Part shown: piece after piece, positions 1 through 13,600 of the stretch
Layout of the letters: every line of letters starts with the position of its first letter
Numbering within the stretch: position 1 is the stretch's first letter
Assembly: GCA_946803715.1 (NCBI GenBank)
Contig: CAMPET010000053.1
Coordinates: 115,170-179,169 of the forward strand
From: Beroe ovata
Taxonomy: Eukaryota > Ctenophora > Nuda > Beroida > Beroidae
DNA: 64,000 nucleotides
Direction: 5' to 3'
Program-made: the position numbers and the translations under genes
Notes under the pieces: generated by a model
Told to the model about the DNA's origin: nothing
The model's database searches: none
Seen by the model: only the letters and a program-made list of their open reading frames with translations

Positions 1-3000
1 TGAGCCCTACTAGGAGACGTGTTAAATGCAAAGAATGTGGAAATATCTTGCTTCGTGCCGATGATATGGGGATATCAAAGAAATGGGCGTGGTCAGTTTT
101 TATCTCTCTCTCTTGTACCGATTCATGATTCTGAGTAGAATCAAAAACCAGAATGATAGCTGTATTTAGTGACCAATCACGATATATGTGGGTATATCAT
201 AGGGTAATTAATAGGTAACTACAGGTAACTAATAGGTAGATAATCACTAGATATATCACTAAATCATCAACCTAATAGGTAGATAATCACTATGATATTT
301 ACCTGATTATGAATCTGTATAGCATTCTGTGCTCCGGATTCCAGTCCAACCAACTCTGAAAGGGCGTGGCTTGTCGCTTACCGCTCATTCTAAACAAAGG
401 AGTTTGTTAGTGCTAATGGAACTATTAGTTTCATGGAAGTGTCCACAATCGTCAAAAGACAATTCAAGTAATAGATAAGATCACAGTTGATTTTGGGATA
501 ATAAGAACTGAAACAGAACAGTTTGAACAAAGGGTGGGGAATCTGGGAGGTAGCGATACAAAGGTCAAGTTGAAAGGTTTGAATTTAAACGTGATAGGTA
601 GATCATTCGACAATCGACAGGATGATCAATGATAATAAGGACGTTACGAAACTTCCAGTACCACTTATCGTTAGGGGTGTGAACGATGTCGAACATTCCG
701 TCTGAAATTATACAACTACTCTATAGAACTCACAAACCCCTCAAAATCAAACCACTTCATCAATGTCAAACACAAGAAAATATCTTTAAACGAGCGAAAC
801 AGAAACTCTTCATCCTCCCTCTCCCTATCTCTGAGGGGCAGCAAAGCAACACAAAGAGGGAGAGAAACGCGAACACTGAATTAGAACCACGAAGAAGCTG
901 CCTCTTATTTAGAAATAACCAAACTGACACATACAGCTTTCGTAATACAAAATTATTATATTTCAACTTTGAACAATAAATAATGATATGTCGACACGAT
1001 GCCCCCTCTCTCTCTCTAGGGATATCGGTGAAATGTTAAAACGATATTTTGACATTGACACATCTATATAATAATCTATCGGGGCAAAATAAGCTGCGTA
1101 GTGGTGGTGTATCGTATAGAACTATCGCTCTCTGTCGAGAGATGTTAGAAGTGTCATCAATCTTATATAGTTGTCTTTATCATTTGAAGGGTCAATTATT
1201 ATATATATACCCTTAGATATTATATACGACGTATATACTTCGATTGAATCTGATACATATGATATTTTGACAGTCGAATCAGTGTCAAAGAGGTGGTAGT
1301 GGAAGTGGTTTCGTTAGCGCGCGCTTCATAGATATATTTTGAATTCATGTGGTAATGAAAGTGACAAATTTTGATAGCTTGTCGAGCAACAAATTTCTTT
1401 AAAACTTAATTTTACTTCTCGAAGTTGTCAAGTAGATCTAATTCCATGAAACGCGAGGGGGGGGGAGAGTTAGTAGTAATGAGAATGAACAAGTCAAATT
1501 TTGTTGAGAAGTGGTACTGGTGCAGAACCAGTCTCTTGAGGAGAAAGATTGCTCTTGACAAATACAATTAATAAAATTTAGATTGAGTTAATTTAATAAA
1601 ATCTATCGCTTCACGCGGTTCGATGCAGGGACCTCTTGATAAATTAGAAAAATACCTAAGTGGATTGATGACAAGTTAGGTCGAGCGAAACTGAAATTCA
1701 TTCTTGAAGAAAAGTGTTGTGAGATGACGAAGTCACTTATCTCAAGACTCAAGAGGTATCAATCAGTGAAATGCGTTTCGGGGCCCTTTAAATTCGTGCA
1801 CTTCAATTTCCTAGTTCCTACTATAGTAAGATATATCAGGGAACTGAACATCGCAAAAAACCGATCACAAAACGTATGGGACAAACAAAATAAGACTATT
1901 ACTATTCAAGCGACAAGCACTCAGCCACAATCCAAGAGCTCGCAGAAAGCAAAGGAAATCGCATAAGGTGGTTTATGTGAAGCCTGGCGAGTTGCTCACC
2001 ATGGCATCTTATATATCCTCACTAGCCTAATCACCCATCATAATATAAATGTGTGCAATATACTTAGAATGGTCGAAAAAATTTAAATACCCCCATTTAA
2101 AATTATGGATAAAGTAATCCTATTCGCTCTGATTATGTTCATGCATAGATGATGAAGACTTGGATTCGTTTCCTATATATGAATATATGTATGTGTGTAT
2201 GAGTTCAACGCGAAAGCAGCTTCTTCCGAGACAGGATAACCAGTGCTTTAACCGTGCATATAAATAATCTGAGACTTGGAGAGAGGGGAGAGAGAGCGGG
2301 GAGAAAAGCTTGGACGCGAGGTATTAAATATTTCGGTTAATTTTGGTGTTCTCTTCAATTTTTGTAAGTACCCGTTTATATAAACGAGTGTGTTGGCAGT
2401 TTATCGATTAAGCAGTCACAGGCAGAGTGCAAATCTAATGCAACGATCTGATTGGTTATGAAATATCAAGTTGGCCAACAGGACACCTACTTTGCGACAT
2501 GATGAACAGTCCTGGCAGGAAGCAGGAATAGAAGATTTTGTGAGCGATTAATTCCCCCAAACTTTCAGTTGAAACTTTTAATCACTGGCCCATATTATGT
2601 TATTCTAAGATATCCATGGGGACTATTCAATATAGCCTGCTTGAGAGAGCAGGTCCAGGTCGAACTCTCGAGGCCATGACGTGATGTTCACACAACGACA
2701 AATCAAACAGGCAGCGTGATCCGGGGAATGATTTTTTACTCAGATGGACAAATTGTGAATCTCGAATGATCCCTGCGTTACTTTGCCTTAGCCAATGAGA
2801 ACAGTGCACCTTATCTGACGCAAATCTATTGGATATTAGAGTCGGTCGACGCAAAATCACGGGTGTGATTCTGAGCATCTTAGCAGGAAACGGCCGTGAA
2901 GTGGTGTTTCGTCGATAGCAACAAACTTTCAGATTAAACTTGGTTCAGAAGGGGTCTATCAATGTCTAAAGATGGGTACGAAAGAGTTGTGCTGACATTG

Positions 3001-6000
3001 ATTATCAACAACCACAGTTTAACGGAACTATTTTTTGGGGTCAATAGTGACAAAATGACAGATGTATTTGCGCGAAGACCATTTCGGGCCGAAATTTTCG
3101 GCAAAGGGCCAATACCACCCTCCCACTTATTTATAATAACGGCAGGGTTTCATAAACAAAATTCACGATATAAAACAAGAAAAAGGAAGCTATCCGCAGC
3201 AGCAGGACTTGCAAACCATATCCCATCCCGAGTAGCAATCCCAATATTATTACTGAACATATTACTGGAAATATTACCACTAATCTGCGCGGATCGTAAT
3301 ATATTTCCCCCGTATAATATAATTGTGAAGAGACGGGACAAATTTACGGAGAATTTTTGGCTCCCGGTATGTCAACCCGAGGACAATGAAACTGTCGCTT
3401 CCCGTCGTAAACCGGTGGAGTATGAGTCACGTGATCAGGGAGTCTTGAGCTGTGATTGGACGGTGATTGTGTCACGTGACCGTTACAACAGGATATATAT
3501 ATTATGCGTACCAGGCATTGTGCAGTGTGTAACTCAACCATTGATAGACTTAGTCAAGTGTGTGAACCATTGTCCATTCAGGTGAAACCATCCCATGATC
3601 TCCGCCAATGAGATCACTCGAAATTCCATCACGTGATATAATGAGAACCAATAGGGGGCGGTGTAGTGAAGCTAGCTTCATCTCTCGTCGCTTCTAGACA
3701 GAACAAATTTCACAACCCTCATTCCTATTAACACATTTGGAGAGGGGGAGAGGTTGTGAAAAGGGGAAGAGAGAAGGGCACGAGGAGAGAATGAGGGGGG
3801 GGGGGAGAAAATTAGTTGGTAATTCTTAACTTCTTCGCGAATTTCTGTATGTTTAACTTCGAACGAGAAAGCACGATTCGGTTGTTGGATAATAATATTT
3901 GGTTGTGGTCTAATATTAGGTGTCGAGTTGAAACTGTCAAATCAATCATTCCATAGGGGCCAAGGGAGATTCAAATTGGGATTGAGATTTGGGAAACCGT
4001 GAAAACTTTCCTTTTTCGATGAAATCAGCAACAGATTTCCATAACCAAGACTTACAGTAATGGCGAATCACGGCAGGGCACAGAATAATCGTGGTATATG
4101 GGAAACACTCCCAAATAAAGTGATACCTGGGATCTGATTGATTTGATACCTACCTGCATACACATGGGGGTACTAGGTATCAATTTTTGCGAATTAACAC
4201 TTTTTCACTCGCACGACGATCACCTAATTTTCGGAGCGAATAAATTTATAAATGCAGCATAATGAATCTCATGAATGGTGGAGTCATTGTATCAGAAACA
4301 CAATCACTTATTGTCACACGAATTTTGTCGTATGTATTATTTCGCCATGTACTTGACAGGGAAAGATATATTCCCATAGTTTATATGATTGGAGCATTGC
4401 AGTTGATTACGATAAACAGAATTTGATCCACAAAACTAGGAATCGATTTAATAAACTGTTAGGGAGCATATCAGCTGTAAAACACTCACTACGGTGAAAA
4501 TAATATTGCGAAATAAGTACCCGAAATAGACCGTCCATTTTCAGTTTATATGAGCTATGAATTGATAGTTGTAAGATCTCGGAAAAGTGCGCAACCTAGT
4601 ATAAAATCGTCCGACAAGTTACAAAATAGCCCGGAATTCCGTCGTCTCGGCCTGGAGAGATGAAACATCACGTGACCCTCTTGATCACCTGACTGTTCCA
4701 TACCTAATATTCGTCGCGTCAAAAATCCAAACATATATATATGAACATAATGAAATTTCTAAACATTTATCAAGCTTTTCCGGAATTCTAGGAACAGAGA
4801 GTGTTTTTAATCGAGTTTAAAGTGACAGCCTTCTCGTCTCTGGAATAAGTCTCACTTCCCCCACTCCAAATAAACTGTGCGGAGAGATTCATACTTTTAT
4901 AGAGGTCACTACTACATCAGCACTCGGATATAGTTTAAAGAGGTGTGAACATGTAGCGACATATTTCTTCGGGAAGCGAGGCAGATGGGGAGGGTGGAGG
5001 GACTGAGGGAAGGGGGGAGGGGGAATTGGGGAGAAATGAGAGAGTTGGGGAGGAAGGGATGCGCGAGGGGTGAGTGGGAAAATAAGAAGTATTGAAAGGG
5101 TTAGCAGGAGTTCCAAATGGAGATTTTGGAGATGTTCAAGATGGAGTTTTCCAATCAAGCGTTGACAAAACTAGATTCTATGTGCAACTGATGATTGGTC
5201 AGTGATTGGAAGTTCACTGACTGATGAAACAATCTGATCGACCGATGAAAAGCTGATAGGAAACACGATGTATCGTGAAAGAACCGTGTCTCGAAATGAA
5301 GGAAACCCTGTTAACAGCTATACCCAACGCTCGCACTCACACTGACACACGCGCTTCACGTGAACAAAGCCGCGCGCCACGTGCACACGCGTCACGTGAT
5401 GGTGATTTGACATCCAATTGGAGGGAAAAGAACAGTCAGGGGTGTCAAAATGACGGGCCTTTCCCTACACGGAAAAGTGGGAATTTTGTCCACAAAACGT
5501 GTCTGTCACTTTAATCTGATTATGCTTATTTGGGTAGGAGAACACACGGAAGAGATGAAAAACGGGATTCTCAGTGTTGAGGTTCAAATACAATTAAACC
5601 GACTCTTCAAAACGTGTTCATATCAAAACCTTGAGCAACGAGAAAAAAGGAGTTTTTGAAAAACTATCTGTCAGTTTCACTGATTAATAACAATAGGCCA
5701 GGCGGGACTGGGCAGTGGGCACAACAATGGGAAACAGTGAAGTTTTCATATAACAAAGAATGAGACTAAACAAAACATCACATATTACATACCCTATATG
5801 ATATATAGTACGAAGGTAAATTTTTTGGTGTAATATATATATATTTCAATAAACATAGCTTGTCATTGATAGACGATGGAAAAGGACAGATGCTGACAAT
5901 CAAACACAGCTTTGTTCCTCGACTCTTTATCACGAGGTGAACTTGTACATACTCTAGCGAGGTTAGTTAGCATTATTGTAGAGTGAGCTGGGATGTTCTT

Positions 6001-6679
6001 CATATGATATGTCAAGTGGTGTAGAGGACTGGGATATAATGATATATGGATGGGGCGATGGGGAAGTGCAGATTAATAATGAAGGAGTGGGTGATCTTGA
6101 GAGAGAGGTTGAGAGAGAGTCGATAGTTTCTGTTGCCGGGCGAACATTTAGATTTGGAGAGAATAAGGAAGTGTAGAAAATCTAGTGATTTTAATCTATT
6201 ACAAGTTCGAAAGAATTAATAGATTTCGTTTCGACAAAATATGTAAGCTACTAAGATGAATGGTAAACATTTCACGCGGTTGCGTGTTTCTCCACTGTTA
6301 TAGACAAAAGATTCATCAATCAGTATCCAAACTCATGTTAACTCGAAGATAATTGGGATAATTGACCACTATTCTTGACTCGTTAGTCAGAAAACTATCC
6401 CAGCCTACAATGTGGTGCTCGAATTCACTTAAACACTGGTTACGTCACTAGCAACAAAAATTTTCGAAACAGTCTTTACCGACATCATTAGTTTAGTTTT
6501 GTAGCGCGATGTGATTTATTGAGTTGTAACATGGTAGACTGAATATTATTTCATTCGCCACTGATAATTTGCACTGAACTCTGAGTACAGTAACGTTAAA
6601 TAAAGGGTAATATAAAGCAAAATTTCAACTCAATTTGAAGGGAGAACATTTTGAGAACATTTGGATAAGGTACGAGAGG

Positions 6680-7022
6680 TGTCCCATGCATCCTCTAGTG
6701 TCAACTCAGGCTTTATCGGAAGAATGAGGAATTCCCAACTAAAACCAAGACCTGAAACGGCCTGGATCGAGTTCCCCATCAAATTTTCAGTCGATTAGAT
6801 CCATTTTAGATCGAAAATATTGTACGAAAATTTTCGATAAAATTTCATCAAAAACACTGATGGTTAGTATGGAAATCTGAAAGGGTCAAAACATCGACTT
6901 TCTCCAAATGATCTGATTATGACGGGATATTGTTAGGACAGTGATGAAGAGCTCCGATACCAATTTTTAGTCAATTCTGACTTTATTTGTCGTCTTGAGA
7001 CGATTTTCTGTGTCCCAGGCTA
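6680..7022 (-). repeat. Single reverse copy of the 330-bp repeat
   Basis: Read on the minus strand, this segment matches the unit repeated in tandem at 14535-15605. Shared landmarks include GATAAAGCCTGAG, CATGGGACACA, the AAGACGACAAATAAAGTCAG stretch, CAATATCCCGTCAT and CATACTAACCATCAG. It is about one unit long and clearly more diverged than the tandem copies are from each other. It has no open frame and no terminal inverted repeats that I can see. It marks the unit as a dispersed family, not just a local satellite. Confidence 0.85.
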
Positions 7023-8625
7023 TCATACGGCAGTAGGAATTTCAACCCATACTCACAAACCGACAGCATTTGAAGAAGCATGTTTTAAAAAGAGATGCGA
7101 TATGGTATGATAAGATATTTTGAGTGCTCAAAGGATTTAAATATGGTAGATTATTCCAAGGTTCCAAGAAGCTTAAGTCTCGAAATATGAAAGTACGGGC
7201 TCAAGTAGTACCTACTTATTAGAGGATATAATGCACATTATATGAGTAGGGACACAGTATCACAGAAGCAATAGGAACTGGATTCCAAGCAGTCACAAGA
7301 GAGAGGTGTCATGTAAAAAATGATCTTCACAGCGTCCATGATGCATCTATTAAATACGTAAGAAATGCCATGTCCCCTTGCGCAACATACGAATTCACTC
7401 CTGTTTTAATTTGAAATTCGCGACAATTCAAACCAAACAGGGAAAAGGGTGATTCCTTGCGATATGTGGCAAGGGCTGGTCCACGACAAGCGTCACTATG
7501 TGTGTCACTATGATTGTAATTCCAGTGATATGTCCTCGACGTTTTGATTACTATACCCTCCCGACTCACATGACATAATTTTGCACCAAATTCGACAGAT
7601 CGATATAAATAACAGATTGACTACGCCCCACTGAACACCGATATATAACGAATTTAGTTGCCCATTCTTAGTATTTCGTGTACAGAAACAAAAAGTAGAC
7701 GAAATTGATAGCAGAAGAATCATTATCCCCCTTGTGACTCAACTGTTGACCGCTCTCAAAGACGTCTACCCTCTGTAGACAGATGAATCTCTGTCATGAG
7801 ACAGACGTTAAACTGACGTTGTTCACCACACCTTCTCAAAGTCGGAGACTACTGACTCAAAGAATAGTTGCTGACGTCACGCATTGTGATGCCAATCTTG
7901 AGGTCGTCCGTCGTCGAAAACACGGTTCAACGAACTCGATATCTATGATATTACGCGGAAAGAGAACTTGTGCGAGAGAAAGAAATCAACGAAATATATC
8001 TTTGGTAATGTGAAAATATTGCAATAACGTTAAGGGAGAGAGAGAGAGAGGAAACGGTATTATTAACCACGATTTAAAATTCTTTCGCAAACCACGAAAC
8101 TAGAGAGGATTATAATATGCCTAGTTGCAAAGACAACAAGTAAGATGGTTATCCTGCTACCCGACCCCCCGCTCATAACTTGGATCCTGAAACATTATAA
8201 CTCGTCTGCCACTGGGGTTAGAGGGGGAGAGAGCGGAAGGGAGCTCACGTAGGGGGAGGGAGGGAGAGCACGCTGATCGACGTCAAATATATATATTATA
8301 TGTAAAACTGAGACTTTCCATTAGCAAACTCGATCCTTCTCTTAGGAAGAAATACTGTATGCATATAAACTGAGGTTGTCTATATACGCACTGCAGTGAC
8401 AAGACGTTTAAATTTCTAAAATACCCTGACGCAAAGCAAAGCACTGCTCGACGAAACCTGACGTTCGGGTGTGTAAACACCAGGCAGGGGGGGATAAACT
8501 GCAGCTATTTAGTAGAGTACTTTTCACTGGAGGTGGCGCATCATGAGACCAACTAAACATCCCATGGTCAAAACTAAAAAATAGGTAAATAGGTATAGTA
8601 TAAATCCACAAAAACCTTGAGCTGG

Positions 8626-8667
8626 GACATTATAAAGGACTAGGGAGCCCTAGTCTTTTATAATGTC
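8626..8667. repeat. Near-perfect 42-bp palindrome
   Basis: The arms GACATTATAAAGGACTAGGG and CCCTAGTCTTTTATAATGTC pair over 20 bp with a single G-T type mismatch around a 2-base centre. Transcribed RNA would form a tight hairpin. No adjacent gene explains it, and a small palindromic transposon footprint is possible. Confidence 0.8.
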
Positions 8668-9639
8668 TTGGCCACCTATTGTGAAGGATGTTGAATGTAT
8701 CTGAAATCCAGATTCCAGATCAAATACGATCAAAACAACAAATCACCAAGTGTGTGTGAAATGTTACAGTGCAACACAAATAACCCTAGGTCTGACTGCA
8801 CATGCAACTCTTGGAATCTTGTTTTCCTTAACAACAGCCAAGCAACATAATCATAAGAAATGAGTGCTTCTTGGCCAACTACTACTTTTTGCACCTGGAG
8901 CCTTCTCACATCTCTGCTTAACAACCATATAGTAACCCCAGGCAAATTGCACATGAGACTAAGTGAGGGAATTTGCAATATTTGATGTTATAGTGTTTGT
9001 AGAGAAAAAAGCAAATGCTAAGGATAAGAAGAGAGGTGGATAGAGAAGAACTGGTAAAACCAGGTCTCTCAATCACAAAGGCACACTATACTTGAGTTGA
9101 GCTACCATGCAACCCATAAGAGTCTTTGACTAGTATGAAAACTCCGCAAACCTCAATTCACAGCTTGTTCACTCAATACCTAGTGTGGATCTGACAATGT
9201 AGTCCTGGGCTTCAGGTATTTTGAATGGAGACAAGACCAACTTTGTCAAATGTCATTTGGAACTACACTCAGTGAGATTGTGTACCTGCAAACATAGGCA
9301 AGAAAGAGTAAATTGTTGTCAATAATGCTAGCTATTAGAGTTTGTGAGTTTCCCAGTTGATGAATAAGGAAATAACAAAGGAGTTTCCCCTCACTGCAAG
9401 GTTGAACTGACACAACTATCGTCACAAACTGACACATGGAAGAGTTTACACACTTTTTCATTAAAACTTGTCCTCATTGTTTTCATACAGCTCTTTCTTG
9501 TTCTAAGAATTTGAGCACTGTTTTGGCGTGAATTTTCTACTAATCCAGAAAAAAAACAATAAATGTCAAATTTAAATTAACTAATTTTCAATTAAATGAA
9601 ATTTCAACTTATTTCAAATTAAATGACATGTGCACACGT

Positions 9640-10380
9640 TGCGCGCCCCTTTTCTACTCAGTGAACTGAAAAGTCGTAGAAAGGAGACGCGCAGCGCGCG
9701 CGGAGTATTTGGGTCACGCACGCGCAGCGCGGGAACAAAATGACACTACGATGCTTATTGCTAAAAAATTTGTATATCGCTGCCGGATGTCTTGCCTGCG
9801 ATCGCGATGCTAGAACCAGCGATGCTAGGCCAGCTATAAGTTAGTTGGCAGCTAACGCCAGCGAGAATAATTTGCAGCGCAAGCAATTCGCGGCGCGCGC
9901 GTTGTGCAATTCTGGACAGGGGCTATCATTGTCGATTGATAATAGACCTTGTCGAGAATTTCGTTTTGCGCGCGCGGCGCAAACTTATTCTCAGACAGCA
10001 AGCCGCTTTGCGGCTTGCATCAGCGGCCTAGCATTTGTAGGATTTTACCCTACCGTCGGTGCGCGCGATTTTCAATCCGCCCCTTGCCAGGGATAAAATC
10101 CCGCCAGCAAGGGTAGGGTGAAATTCTACAACCTAGCATCGCCTGACAAGGGCTATCATCAAATTATCTTAACAGATTTTGGCCTTTGCCTTTGATAGAG
10201 CCGCGCGGCGCACGAGAAGCAGCTGCGATCCAGGTGCTCAACCCAAATAAGAATTGCCGATTAATATCTGCCCACTGTTTGTTGCGCGCGCCTTCATAAC
10301 CCTTCATCGAAGGCCGAAATTAAATAAAGGCCTTCGATGAAGGCGCGCGCGCAAGAAACAGTGCAGAGGACAGATAACAT
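9640..10380. mobile_element. GC-rich palindromic element (MITE-like)
   Basis: A GCGC-rich island in AT-rich surroundings. It contains two inverted repeats: 10028-10054 against 10108-10137 (arms around TAGGATTTTACCCTACC and its complement), and about 10265-10315 against 10327-10376 (arms containing CCTTCATCGAAGGCC and GGCCTTCGATGAAGG, extending outwards into ACTGTTT/AAACAGT). Part of it (TTTTGCGCGCGCGGCGCAAA and CGGCTTGCAT) recurs at 52870-52950. No protein is encoded. A non-autonomous foldback element is the simplest reading. The outer ends and any target-site duplication are not defined. Confidence 0.5.
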
Positions 10381-10613
10381 TTGGCAAAATAACATGCTGA
10401 GATTCAGACTAGAGACTGGTATAATTTATTTACAATCTGCATATCAACATGAATCTTTACCAGTATCTATATAACAGGATATGATATTGCTTCAATTAGA
10501 ATCAATCCAATTGCCCTGGGCCTTTAGACGTCGAATTATGCATGTTTGCACTTTCCTGAACTGATAGAGGATCAAGGATGTATACCCACTGTGCAGTACT
10601 CAGGTAGAAACAA

Positions 10614-13600
10614 ATGTCAAAATGGGGAATCTCTCTCACTGATTTGGCAAATCAAGCTGAGGCATTCCTAGAACAAGTCGACAAAAAGACAGCTGATTCA
10701 CTCCAGGAAAGTGAAGCAGGTGATTTGACCACTCTTCTAGAAATCAGTAGATTCAACCTTCCTCTGGTTTTTATTCATGCCATCAGAACCACACCTTTTT
10801 ATTTTCATAAATCTCTTATTCTAGAGAGTGATGATATACCAGATTTGAAAAATGCTGGAATAGGGAACATCTTTATTGGTTTCAGTAGCTCGCTACCTAA
10901 AGGTATGTGTTTGAAATCCAGCTGGTAATGAAGGTACTGTTAAGAGATCTGGTAAACAAATTTTAAGATTCTTGTCCTTTCTTACCCTACTGATTATTTA
11001 TTTGTAATTAAAAACTTTCAGAATTAACATTGAACGAGTCTGGATCTGATCCTGGGTCTCATTCATCTCCAGAATTAGTCCATCCAGATGCTGAATTCCT
11101 CACAACTTCAGATGACTCTAACACCATAGGTTGTTTATATAAGAAAGTACTAGAAAGCCATCAAGTGTATGTGAAACACTACCTATTAGACGCAACATGA
11201 GGACGTTAGATCAATAATAATAAAAAGTTTTACAAATCATACGTATTTTTATATCAGGACAAAACTTGATCATCTTTTAACTTTGATATTAGATTTATTT
11301 GTTTATGACGCACGAATTTCATAGAGTTACATAAAGTTATTCACATGTCTTTTTCTCATAAAGTCCTCGACAAAGCTCTTCTGGTTTCCATATCTGCAGG
11401 AAGTTCTTCTTCAACTTCCTGCTTGCAGTGCCAAACTCTCCAATAGAAAAATCATTACTTGTTTCGTATGCTATTGATTCTATGGCCTTAAGTAGCGATC
11501 CCAATTCCTTTACACGCATCGTGCTACTCCTTTTCGCTCCACAGCATGTGTTGAATGTACTATCAAGGTATTCTACACATCGGACTTTTCCACACCAGAA
11601 CTCCTTCGCAAGTCCATGAAACATGGCTAGCATTCCATCAAATATTCGATATCTTATCATCAATTCATATTTATCGATCTTCTCACCAAGTCGCCCAAAG
11701 TGGTAGCACTCATTCATCTCGGAGTCGGTGGAGTTATCCAGCATTGATGCTAGGTTAATTAAAGTTTGAGCCAATTCCTCTAAGCACCGCCCATTATCCA
11801 CACAAAGCATATTACTGATCAGTAGGGGGGCACGTTTCAAGTTTTTCTTGCCAAGTTTTTGGGCAAAGTTCCGAACTTGCTCTTGTATTTCTTGTCCTAC
11901 GAATTCGCCATCATACCCCAGAGCACAATGAGCTACAGCTTCGAACAGGTTTGGATTGCATTGGCATACATATTCTTGGAAAGGCGGAAAAAAGTGCCCA
12001 GTAAGCCATCTCATATACGTGCTGAATGATGACACTTCTCTTAAATCCCGGAGTGCTCTGGCACCATTCTCAAGAATGTAATCCATAACTCGACAAGGAA
12101 GATCTGTGCATTGAGTTCCAAAATTTCGTCCCAACTTTTCGAATTGTTTGTCACAATTGCAGCCCAGAAGTCCAGAACATTCACTGTCTTGCACACATAC
12201 TTGCGACTTTATTACCAAAATCGATTCTTCTACTTCAACAGTGAACCCAGACTCTGTTGTGTTGTCCAGAGCACCAGGAAAAATCCATTTATTGATCCAA
12301 CCGACATCATCAAACAGTTGGGAATTCTCAGCTTTTGTTCCTCCGAGAATCAAAAGGAGGATGGTGAATTCCCTAAACTTGTGCATGGATCGGAAAGTGC
12401 CTTGAAGAGCAGGAATACGAACGCTGATCGAACTTAGTTAGTTATTTGCAAGCTTAACAATGAATTTACCTAGCACAATTACAAGTTTTTAAACCTGCAA
12501 AATTTTCTTATCTTTGCCCGGCAGCTGACAAGGAACCGGAAAGTATTAATTAGCTCACTGGATCACGTGTGTCGACCTGTGCGACTTTTATCATTGAAAT
12601 TGTCATTTATTTGTCCTGAAAACCCAACCAGAATACGTGAACTGAATATCAAATTGTTAGTGATAAGAGTACCGAGTGCTTAGACATGTGAGACGAAAGC
12701 GAAACCCACCGCCCCCCCTCCAACTCTAAAACGTTCCAGAAAAGTACAAACTCAGAAATGGTTATCCTTGCGCACACTCGGCTGTACTTGTACACACACT
12801 TTCACTCCTTATGACATACAATACATACATGAAACAAACAGAATTCGGGAATTTTATTAGCAGGTATTCAATGCAATTTCCTTGGGACACAATTGAAAAG
12901 CTCAAATGCAATGCTTTAGAAAGTAATTTCTAATTTTCATATCAGGCGTGTATCAAAACACTGTTTAACAATTCTTGATGTAAGTCCAGTAGTCATCATC
13001 CCTGGGATTTGCAACCTGCTCAAGAAGTGCAATGTATCCTTCATCAGTGGTATCCTTGAGCTCGAAATCCCATCCTCCCATGAGGTTACACCTCGTTCCA
13101 ATGACCTCGTGAATCCTGCATCTGACACCCTGGCAGGACCTGTCGAGGAGACACAAATCCTGTGCTCGTAGTTCAGGAGCCTCCAGTCCTTCTTCAGTGT
13201 CAACTGGAGTGTACTTGTACTCATCGTCCTCATGCATCATGTATATCCACTTGAGGAAGAAGCCCTTGTAACCGGCATTGAAACATCCCTCCCTGTTGAG
13301 ACTCAGCAAGGCAGAACATCCATTGATCCTGAGGAAACTCCAGTACTTGTCAGAGTTGTAGTTGGTGAGAGCGTACTTCTGGTAGTCCTCAAATCCCTCC
13401 TCCCCTGGTTGTCTGATCCTGTCCTCGTCCCATCCACCCATGATGTCGCACCTCACTCTCTCATCCCGGTAATTGTTACACCTCACTCCCAGGCACTTGG
13501 GGTCAGCGTCACATATCCCAATGGAGTGTTCCTCAACATCATCGTAGTCCTTTGATGGGTAAACTGTGCGGTAGACAAACTGTCTGTCGGCGGTTTTGAG

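Larger units (their letters stand above)
1..10613. other. Gene-poor AT-rich region
   Basis: No convincing gene was found on either strand. The longest open frame (2962-3585, plus, 207 codons) has no domain, no signal peptide and no recognisable relative, and I do not call it a gene. The stretch holds AT-rich sequence, short GA-rich tracts (for example around 8036-8050), several CACGTG sites (3428, 3472, 3631, 4672, 5357-5400), an inverted copy of the 330-bp repeat (6680-7022), a near-perfect palindrome (8626-8667) and a GC-rich palindromic element (about 9640-10380). These are listed separately. Exons of a gene with short coding segments could have been missed. Confidence 0.5.

Noticed and set aside
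2962-3585. 207-codon open frame on the plus strand
   Set aside because: No domain, signal peptide, convincing start context or splice partner. Overlapping open frames exist on the minus strand, so it is probably chance in AT-rich DNA.
10614-10928. A separate 104-residue gene
   Set aside because: It is exon 1 of GOLGA5 read through its donor at 10903; the next exons continue in phase.
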